From Clarireedia homoeocarpa (Eukaryota > Ascomycota > Leotiomycetes > Helotiales > Rutstroemiaceae): a stretch of DNA of 12,418 nt. The stretch covers positions 1-12,418 of the forward strand of contig LNKV01000029.1 of assembly GCA_001465935.1 (NCBI GenBank), in the 5' to 3' direction. The translations under genes and the position numbers were made by a program. Of the stretch, positions 7,410 through 12,418 are shown in pieces. A model generated the notes under the pieces. It was not told the origin of the DNA. It worked only from the letters and a program-made list of their open reading frames with translations, and did no database searches. Every line of letters begins with the position of its first letter. The stretch's first letter is position 1.

Positions 7410-7775
7410 GAAAGTATAGAAATAATGCGCAGTCTTGCATTAGGTAGAAAACATAGCGATCAAGTTAAAAAACTTCTGAGCAAGTCTCGTAAGGGAATTA
7501 ACAACAGTTTTTACGGTAAAAAACACACTACTGAAGCTTTAAATCTTATTAGAAATGCTGCGTTGAATAGAACCAAGCTTTCAAAGCCTGGTGTTGAAGT
7601 AGAAATCACAGATCTTGAGACTGGACTTACTAGTACTTATGAATCTATTCGTAAGGCAGCTAATGCTATTGATTCTGACATAAAATCTTTATCTCGTAGG
7701 GAAAAATCTCAACTAGAAAAAGGTATTAACACACCTTATAGAAATAAATACATGATAGTATTTAAGAGACCTTAA
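7410..7775 (+). CDS. GIY-YIG homing endonuclease, 3' exon (NUMOD3/NUMOD1 DNA-binding region)
   Basis: This encodes the C-terminal, DNA-recognition half of the GIY-YIG enzyme whose catalytic half is at 3959-4411. It begins ESIEIMRSLALGRKHSD. Two NUMOD3-type motifs follow: GRKHSDQVKKLLS, then NNSFYGKKHTTEALNLI. A NUMOD1-like helix-turn-helix domain comes next (VEVEITDLETGLTSTYESIR, then KAANAIDSDIKSLSRRE) and the terminal IN-TPYRNKYMIVFKR pattern is typical of the family. The frame is open from a GTG at 7377, but bases before 7410 are A+T-rich intron sequence, so a separate start there is not persuasive. Stop TAA 7773-7775 is followed after two bases by a second copy of the atp9 C-terminal codons. 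If the nested intron is not spliced, neither half alone makes a complete enzyme. Confidence 0.85.
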   Translation, partial: ESIEIMRSLALGRKHSDQVKKLLSKSRKGINNSFYGKKHTTEALNLIRNAALNRTKLSKPGVEVEITDLETGLTSTYESIRKAANAIDSDIKSLSRREKSQLEKGINTPYRNKYMIVFKRP

Positions 7776-7777
7776 TG

Positions 7778-7819
7778 TTTGCATTAATGATGGCTTTTTT
7801 ATTATTATACGTTGCTTAG
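7778..7819 (+). pseudogene. atp9: displaced duplicate of the atp9 3' end
   Basis: TTT GCA TTA ATG ATG GCT continues to GTT GCT TAG and encodes FALMMAFLLLYVA, the same C-terminus as atp9. Unlike exon 2 at 3764-3794, it includes FALM codons homologous to the end of exon 1. It therefore derives from an atp9 uninterrupted at this point. It is preceded by T rather than G where a splice acceptor would be needed, so it is unlikely to serve as an alternative exon. It differs from exon 2 by synonymous changes (GCA/GCT, TAA/TAG). I infer it is the native 3' end displaced when the intron-plus-HEG unit inserted. Confidence 0.85.
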
Positions 7820-8518
7820 TTATTAATGGTATATTGCCTTTTTAAGTGATACAGGTCCCTCTTTAGTGGCTTGATTTTCAATTCACAGATTAACGCTAAT
7901 AGGCGTTTCTTTACATACGGTGCTATAGATTCAATTCAATACAATATTGCTATTTGTTAGTAGTTAAAAATTAACCAATTATTAAACCAATAATTGTCAT
8001 GACCCATCTCAAAGTGGTTACTTGAGAACTGAGGGAGGACAGGACAAAGACTCCCATAATCAAGGCTAGATTATGAGCATTCTTCCCGATATTACAAACC
8101 TAGCAAGCCAAGCCACTAGGTCCTCAACATTTCTTTTTTGAATTTGCGGAAATGTTTGATAGGCGAGTAGAAGAGACAAGGGCCAAGAGGTGTAGTTAAC
8201 CCAACAAACCGTTAATGTCATACCGAAAGCCATGACACCCTACCCTCCCCCCCCTGTGAGGGGGGCCCCCCTCGCCCTCAAGGGTGAGGGGGGGGAGAAA
8301 AAGGTGTAAGCAAAAAATCTAGATCCAGGTTGGAAAGTGTCATAAGTCCCATATCCAATACCCATATAGATTCACTACAGTAAGTAGGCAGACAGCTTGC
8401 TTTTTTAATCTTATAGGGGCTTGCTTCTTTTTTCCTATAAGATACTCTAGAATGAGCTTCTTTCTAGTAAGCGCATGGTATAATGCCGTATTATGCGGTC
8501 GCAAATCATCCTAGCACC
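7820..8518. other. non-coding, potentially structured region upstream of the RT gene
   Basis: I see no gene. Base composition is more balanced than in the A+T spacers. Inverted repeats are frequent: AACATTTC (8127-8134) with GAAATGTT (8150-8157), CCTAG with CTAGG near 8098-8122, and ATGACAC (8232-8238) with GTGTCAT at 8336-8342 enclosing the GC cluster. This suggests a folded RNA, possibly part of a group II-like retroelement. No diagnostic domain V was found, so the class is unproven. Confidence 0.4.
8243..8296. repeat. GC cluster (copy 2, inverted relative to copy 1)
   Basis: CCCTCCCCCCCCTGTGAGGG leads through GGGGGGCCCCCC and CTCGCCCTCAAGGGTGAGGG. Its reverse complement matches the cluster at 5710-5765 across nearly the whole length. 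It sits between the two halves of a possible ATGACAC/GTGTCAT stem, i.e. in a loop, a position that would tolerate insertion. Confidence 0.85.
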
Positions 8519-8610
8519 CTAATTTTTTTTTTATTCTTTTTTTTTATATTTATACTACTATCTCTATAATAATTAAATATTGTAAAAAAAAGAATAAAAA
8601 AAAATAAGAG
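8519..8610. repeat. left inverted repeat flanking the RT gene
   Basis: This 92-bp AT element has T-rich and A-rich arms containing ATTCTTTTTTTTTA and TAAAAAAAAGAAT, with a unique centre holding ATACTACTATCTCTATAATA. Its reverse complement is almost identical to 10341-10430, differing only in run lengths. The pair brackets the reverse transcriptase gene. Each repeat can also fold as a hairpin on its own, so the inversion shows in the central loop. Confidence 0.85.
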
Positions 8611-8614
8611 GCAG

Positions 8615-8705
8615 TCGCCTTTTTTTTTCTTTTTTTTTTTATTTTAATATTTATTTATTTTTTATATTTATTTTATATTTAAATAAAAAAAAAAGAAAAA
8701 AAAAT
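8615..8705. repeat. AT hairpin element with possible 6-bp flanking duplication
   Basis: T-run arm (about 8619-8642) and A-run arm (about 8685-8703) can pair; the centre is A/T only. AGGCAG occurs just before (8609-8614) and just after (8706-8711). That would fit a target duplication, but six bases could be coincidence. Confidence 0.5.
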
Positions 8706-8781
8706 AGGCAGCCCCTTCTCAAGGCCGATCCTGGGTACAAGAAGGTCTAATCTTAGCTTAAAGGACACATCTACATAAACA

Positions 8782-10332
8782 ATGAAAAAATCAACAAACA
8801 ACCAAGAAAGCAAAAGTCGTACCCAGCTGGATGAGATGAAACGTCAATTGCTAAGACCGAGCCAGACAAAGTTTACTGGCAAGATTCTGTCTTCACCATG
8901 AAACAGAATCCCTTCAGTTTCTAAAGTTGAAGTTGAGACCAAGGACTATAATGCGTTGCTTGAGGAGATTGGAATATTGCATAAACTTCCAGCTAAAATT
9001 AAATTTGAACGTACTCCGAATCATAAACTTAATAGATACATTGGGCACCAAATAATCCGGATGAGGAAAGTACTAAAAAAAGGGAATCATAGGCTCTTTT
9101 GAACAATCTCCATGGCCTGTATCAGATCCTCTGTTAGTTTCCGTTTATCAGCGATAAATCACATAAAACCTAACTGGTGGTTCGGTTTGTCCGCGGATCG
9201 GATACACCAGATAAACAGAGGAGTAAACAAGATATTTGGAAAAATGACAGATAAAATATAATTAAGAAGAGTATATATACCTAAACCGGGTAATAAATGA
9301 CGTCCACTAGGAGTCCCTTCTGACGAGTGGAGGGTAGCATTGCATATGCTCAATAACATGATAGTCTTAAGATTCGAGAATGGAATGTTGGACTGCCAGC
9401 ATGCCTACCTACCGGGTAGAGGAACTATTACTGCCTGACGACAGATAATAGGTAAAGTTATTAATTCAGATAATATATATGAAACAGACCTTAAGGGATT
9501 CTTTGATAATATATCTGTCTTCAAGATTAACAATATATTACGCCAAGGGAATGTACCTGATAACTTGAGAGTTTGAATTCACAATATGTTCAAATCCCTG
9601 CCGACCTTCCCAACTGAGAGGAAACTCCCAGAGGATAGGTATGTGAGGTTTCAAGAACATGAGGATAAGGTTCATATTCGCAAGGAATTTATATACGAAT
9701 TCCTTGGTCGTGAAGATGGACCTATGATACTTCACGGTAATTTAGATGATGAAACTTATAAAAATGCAATCGAAATCATCCAAGAGAAAGGTCTACTCCC
9801 GGAATACTACCTAGGATTTGCAAACAGGCGCGCTCAAACACCAGGGGGAGTACCATAGGGTTCACCGTTATCCCCATTTTTAGCTATACTTGCAATAAGA
9901 GAATACCTGTCCCAACAGGACTGTGTAAATTATGCTGACGACCAGATCTTTTATGGGAACAAGACATTCACTATAAAAGATTTCCCAGAAACGGGGATAA
10001 AACATAATCATGATAAAAGTGGTTGGATTAGAAAAGATGGAGTGTGACAGAAGGAACTGAAGTTCCTAGGTTTAATATATAATCCTTGAACCAAGGAACT
10101 CCGATCTGAAACCAGATCTAGCTGAGCAGAACGTATTCAAGATTCGCTCATGGAGTTATGGGAAGATTTAATATATGATAAAGATGAAAACTAACTTGAA
10201 AGTATGGTAAAAAGGAACTTCTTTGGCTTCGTACAATCCTGTCTCTATAATGGAAGTTGAAATCCAATACAACAACCAGTTAAAGAGAGAGTAGTTAATT
10301 CAAATAGTTTTTTAGGAAGATATGTAAATTAA
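8782..10332 (+). pseudogene. reverse transcriptase, intact frame but with three in-frame stops
   Basis: A 516-codon frame starts at ATG 8782 (MKKSTNNQESKSRTQLDEMK) and ends at TAA 10330-10332, with TGA as Trp. RT motifs appear in order: RVYIPKPGNKWRPLGVPSDE, HAYLPGRGTITAW, YETDLKGFFDNIS with a catalytic Asp, GGVP-stop-GSPLSPFLAI, NYADDQIFYG with the catalytic YADD, and KELKFLGLIYNPW. The palm and N-terminal region are complete; no maturase X or HNH domain is obvious. Stops are TAA 9259-9261, TAG 9856-9858 and TAA 10192-10194. The TAG replaces the near-invariant Gln of the PQG motif, and the other two also fit Gln. There is no frameshift over 1.5 kb. The gene lies between inverted repeats at 8519-8610 and 10341-10430. 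It could be a decayed group II or plasmid-type RT, or be rescued by recoding or editing. Confidence 0.85.
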
Positions 10333-10340
10333 CGAACCTT

Positions 10341-10430
10341 CTCTTATTTTTTTTATTCTTTTTTTTTACAATATTTAATTATTATAGAGATAGTAGTATA
10401 AATATAAAAAAAAAGAATAAAAAAAATTAG
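10341..10430. repeat. right inverted repeat flanking the RT gene
   Basis: This is the near-exact reverse complement of 8519-8610, including the central TATTATAGAGATAGTAGTAT and the outer CTCTTATTTT/ATTAG ends. It begins eight bases after the RT stop codon. Together with the left copy it defines a unit of about 1.9 kb centred on the RT gene. Confidence 0.85.
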
Positions 10431-10432
10431 TC

Positions 10433-11270
10433 GCTTCGCGGTGCACAGCCGCATTAAAAATCCTTTCCCTATAGGGCGAGGAGACTTAAAAGTTCGATGT
10501 CCGAAAGGATAAAGCTTTAATGGCTGAGCTATTGATGTGGAATCAATCATGGTGGTGAGGTGTAAGTCTAATAAAGAAAAATCGATACGATCCCATACGA
10601 TTGAAATCGAGCGTCCTCACCTAAAGACAGTGGATGTTCAACTAAATTTATATGAAAATACATAATAGTAGGAAGATATTAACGATATTAAAGTGCCCTC
10701 CGCAGGGGAGAGAAAGCTTTCAATAAAATGAAAGTCTGCCATAAACAAACAGCGAATGTCTGTCGTAAAAGGCAGATAAACAAGTTTCTCTGCCTAAGCA
10801 TACTGGCACAAAACTGACTGAGGAGATCTCATTAGCTGCTGGCAGGTGAAGCAAAGCAATTAAAGTATGAATCTTAAGTACGCTGATGGAAGAAGATTCA
10901 AGATGTGGAGTGCAAAATACATTAGGTTTAACTCGCGATAAATAGGTCGCGTCAGCCAAATGGTGATGGGTACCTACATCCGCAGTATGCTGAAGAATTG
11001 GTGGAGTTCGAAATCCAATTTGTAACGTCTCCCTCACACGCGTAATACATAGATGTGAGTAACCTCGAGAGCAGTGTCAACGTAGTGAATTCTTCATCTG
11101 GATCTTAAATTATCAAGCTTGACACTTTATACCTCGAACACTACAATTTACTACTGGAAGATCGACAAGGTAGAAAGCAGTAGTATTAAAGACGTACTTT
11201 CACTTTAATTCCCTAAGGGGCAAGGTAGTTTTAGAAACAGAATGATTAAATCTAAAGAAAACAATACTAG
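10433..11270 (+). ncRNA. structured non-coding region, possible group II-like ribozyme remnant
   Basis: No credible gene is present, but complementary segments are dense. Examples are ATCCTTTC/GAAAGGAT (10469-10476 with 10502-10509), GGTGAGG/CCTCACC (10554-10560 with 10615-10621), CTTTCA/TGAAAG near 10717-10733, CTGCC/GGCAG (10736-10740 with 10770-10774), AGCATACTG/CAGTATGCT (10798-10806 with 10983-10991), CGCGA/TCGCG near 10933-10950 and AGTGTCAA/TTGACACT (11072-11079 with 11120-11127). This region directly precedes an RT-family N-terminus, the place where group II introns put their domain I-III RNA. I could not find a convincing domain V or GUGYG start, so the ribozyme class is an inference. 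Confidence 0.4.
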
Positions 11271-11597
11271 ATGGGGTGTGTAAGCCTAGATGCGAACCAC
11301 ATAAATACCTATCAGTTGGAAACTTTGTTGTCAAGCAATATGGTGCTAGACGGAGTAACAAGAACATATACTAATTTTAAAAAGTATATGGGAAAGATCC
11401 TTAAATCGCCTTGGAATCGTCTTCCGGCTATACAGAAATTTGAATGTGAGACTAGTGATTTTAATGCCTATTTAGAGGAAATAGGAATACAACATAAGCT
11501 TCCGTCAAATTTAATATTTGAATCCAATCCTGCAATATTAAAACTAGGAAAAGATTTAAATATTAAGATAGTTAGAAGATTATGAAAAGGGGAATAA
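11271..11597 (+). pseudogene. truncated paralogue of the reverse transcriptase N-terminus
   Basis: This frame of 108 codons (TGA 11583-11585 as Trp, stop TAA 11595-11597) encodes YMGKILKSPWNRLPAI, then FNAYLEEIGIQHKLPSNL and FESNPAILKLG. These align with KFTGKILSSPWNRIPSV, YNALLEEIGILHKLPAKI and FERTPNHKLN near the start of the RT at 8782. Spacing is conserved, so the two are homologous, but third-base differences are many, so the duplication is not recent. The protein stops before any RT catalytic motif, and no palm sequence follows. An in-frame TAG directly precedes ATG 11271. It is most simply a decayed RT copy; a small protein made only of this N-terminal domain is possible. Confidence 0.8.
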
Positions 11598-11860
11598 AGG
11601 TGAAAAACAACCACGTACTATTAGCATGTATCCTAGCAAGAGCGATCCTAGCATAACTAATAGGGAAATTGCTTGCGAAATTTCCAATATACTAAAGTTG
11701 TAATTCTCTAAAAAATTCATCTATCGAAAGATAGACTGCTAGTCATGACGGCAGCCAAAAAGTCGTGGTGGTTTTGGATGTAGGGCCGTAACAAACAAGA
11801 TACCTTCCTTTCACAAGGATGGAACCTAGTTTGGTACAGTCTGAAACCCATCATCATCAT
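11598..11860. other. non-coding region with several hairpins
   Basis: I see no gene. Hairpins include GGAAATT/AATTTCC (11663-11684), CTATC-GAAA-GATAG near 11721-11734 with a tetraloop, and a CTGC/GCAG stem enclosing GTCATGAC near 11737-11755. They follow the truncated RT fragment and could be the 3' RNA part of the same decayed retroelement. A CAT run lies at 11849-11863. Confidence 0.4.
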
Positions 11861-11865
11861 CATCC

Positions 11866-11973
11866 TAATAAATATTAGAAATATAGACTATTTATTATAA
11901 CTCTTATCAGATTTTCGCTTTATATTAATAAATACTAAAAATATAGACTGTTTATTGGTATAACTCTTATTAG
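11866..11973. repeat. imperfect 60-bp tandem duplication including the 5' end of tRNA-Arg
   Basis: Copy 1 (11866-11910) runs TAATAAATATTAGAAATATA to ATAACTCTTATCAG. Copy 2 (11926-11973) runs TAATAAATACTAAAAATATA to ATAACTCTTATTAG, with GGT added. Copy 2 extends into the functional tRNA-Arg; copy 1 has only its first bases. In copy 1, TAATAAATA and TATTTATTA can also pair as a hairpin. Confidence 0.75.
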
Positions 11974-12034
11974 CTTAGTGGTAGAGCAGGATACTTCTAA
12001 TATCTAGACCTAAGTTCGAATCTTAGATAAGAAT
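11964..12034 (+). tRNA. trnR(ucu): tRNA-Arg (anticodon UCU)
   Basis: It folds as a complete cloverleaf. The acceptor CTCTTAT pairs with ATAAGAA except for the first pair (C-A). The D-arm is GCTT/GAGC with an AGTGGTA loop. The anticodon arm is GGATA/TATCT with loop CTTCTAA, giving anticodon TCT for AGA/AGG codons. The T-arm is CTAAG/CTTAG with loop TTCGAAT. AGA is heavily used in the genes of this window, so this tRNA is functionally expected. Confidence 0.9.
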
Positions 12035-12333
12035 AATTTATTATTTGTAAATTTGATATATCTTTAAATAGCTCCCTTATTTTATAGCAGCTGGGGCCCC
12101 CCTTCATCCTTAAAAGGGGAGGAGGGGGAGAATGAAAAATATAAAAATACTTTAAAATAATTGGTAATTTCTAGCTAGTATATTTTTATAAAAGTATCTT
12201 TATTTAAATAAAAGACACCTTAATATTTTTATAGCTAAGTTATTTTAAACTAAGTATTTTTTTTTTATAAAATTTAATTTTAGCTACTCTTTATAAAAAA
12301 ATTTTTATAAAAAGCGATTTATAAAAAAGGGGG
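12035..12333. other. A+T-rich spacer
   Basis: I see no gene. It contains a GC cluster at 12091-12130 and short repeats such as TTTTTATAAAA near 12184, 12264 and 12302. Confidence 0.6.
12091..12130. repeat. GC cluster (copy 3, divergent)
   Basis: CTGGGGCCCCCCTTCATCCT followed by TAAAAGGGGAGGAGGGGGAG has the same C-run/G-run architecture as the clusters at 5710 and 8243 but has diverged. It stands out sharply from A+T-rich surroundings. Confidence 0.65.
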
Positions 12334-12418
12334 AAAAAATAAGAAAATGTCTTTTTTATTTTATTTTTGTTTTTATTCTTTTTTTTTCTTTTTTTATTAG
12401 TCATCTTTTGCATATTTC
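12334..12418. repeat. A+T-rich element, copy at right edge of window
   Basis: AAAAAATAAGAAAATGTC followed by T-rich sequence ending in TTTTTTTATTAG matches the first ~68 bases of the window in the same orientation. It includes the ATTCTTTTTTTTTCTTTT motif of the AT hairpin family. The downstream part is cut off by the window end. Confidence 0.6.

Noticed and set aside
7778..7819. Alternative 3' exon of atp9 giving a 4.5-kb intron
   Set aside because: The base before the would-be acceptor is T, not the obligatory terminal G, and the copy repeats FAL codons already in exon 1.
9159..9735. Two minus-strand open frames of about 65 codons
   Set aside because: They are antisense shadows of the reverse transcriptase frame.
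10353..10550. Minus-strand open frame of 65 codons
   Set aside because: Much of it is read from the A/T-rich inverted repeat and adjoining hairpins; composition is that of repeat DNA.
10720..11037. Minus-strand open frame of 105 codons
   Set aside because: It lies across many complementary segments of a structured non-coding region, has no recognisable domain and is opposite to every accepted gene.
11849..11863. CAT run as a functional microsatellite
   Set aside because: Five CAT units in non-coding sequence are too short to mean anything on their own.

Overview
This window is mitochondrial DNA of a fungus. Three things show it: a fungal-type NADH dehydrogenase subunit 4, an ATP synthase subunit 9 encoded in the organelle, and TGA read as tryptophan at conserved Trp positions (genetic code 4). 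Group I introns, homing-endonuclease genes (HEGs), A+T-rich spacers and scattered GC clusters also fit. The amount of repeat-driven expansion recalls large Agaricomycete mitogenomes, but this is a weak inference and I cannot name the species. All genes I accept lie on the + strand.

Layout. (a) 1-1082: a decayed double-motif LAGLIDADG endonuclease, broken by GC-hairpin tandem repeats, an AT hairpin element, frameshifts and a nonsense codon. (b) 1361-2319: the 3' exon of nad4; its 5' part lies outside the window, and the LAGLIDADG remnant probably belongs to the intron before it. (c) 2320-3078: spacer with an AT hairpin element, a perfect 40-bp palindrome and a tRNA-like sequence. (d) 3079-3794: atp9, split by a 491-nt group I intron without an ORF. 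(e) 3795-7819: a GIY-YIG endonuclease gene interrupted by a nested group I intron of about 3 kb. That intron carries a 789-codon membrane and coiled-coil protein gene that is not an endonuclease. The unit ends in a second, displaced copy of the last atp9 codons. (f) 7820-8781: structured non-coding DNA with a GC cluster and AT hairpins. (g) 8782-10332: a reverse transcriptase (RT) gene with three in-frame stops, lying between ~90-bp inverted repeats. (h) 10433-11270: non-coding sequence rich in possible RNA hairpins, followed by a truncated paralogue of the RT N-terminus (11271-11597). (i) 11964-12034: tRNA-Arg(UCU) with a partial duplication upstream. (j) 12035-12418: A+T-rich spacer with a GC cluster, ending in a repeat that matches the window's first bases.

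The central story is layered mobile DNA. I infer that an element made of a group I intron, a replacement atp9 3' end and a GIY-YIG gene entered an intronless atp9. It supplied a new C-terminus and pushed the original one 4 kb downstream. The endonuclease gene was then invaded by another group I intron, whose usual endonuclease cargo is replaced by a large unknown protein. That protein gene in turn absorbed a GC cluster in frame. Next to it, an RT gene bounded by inverted repeats and a truncated RT relative suggest a second, retroelement-like system. All assignments were made by eye; no search or folding software was run.
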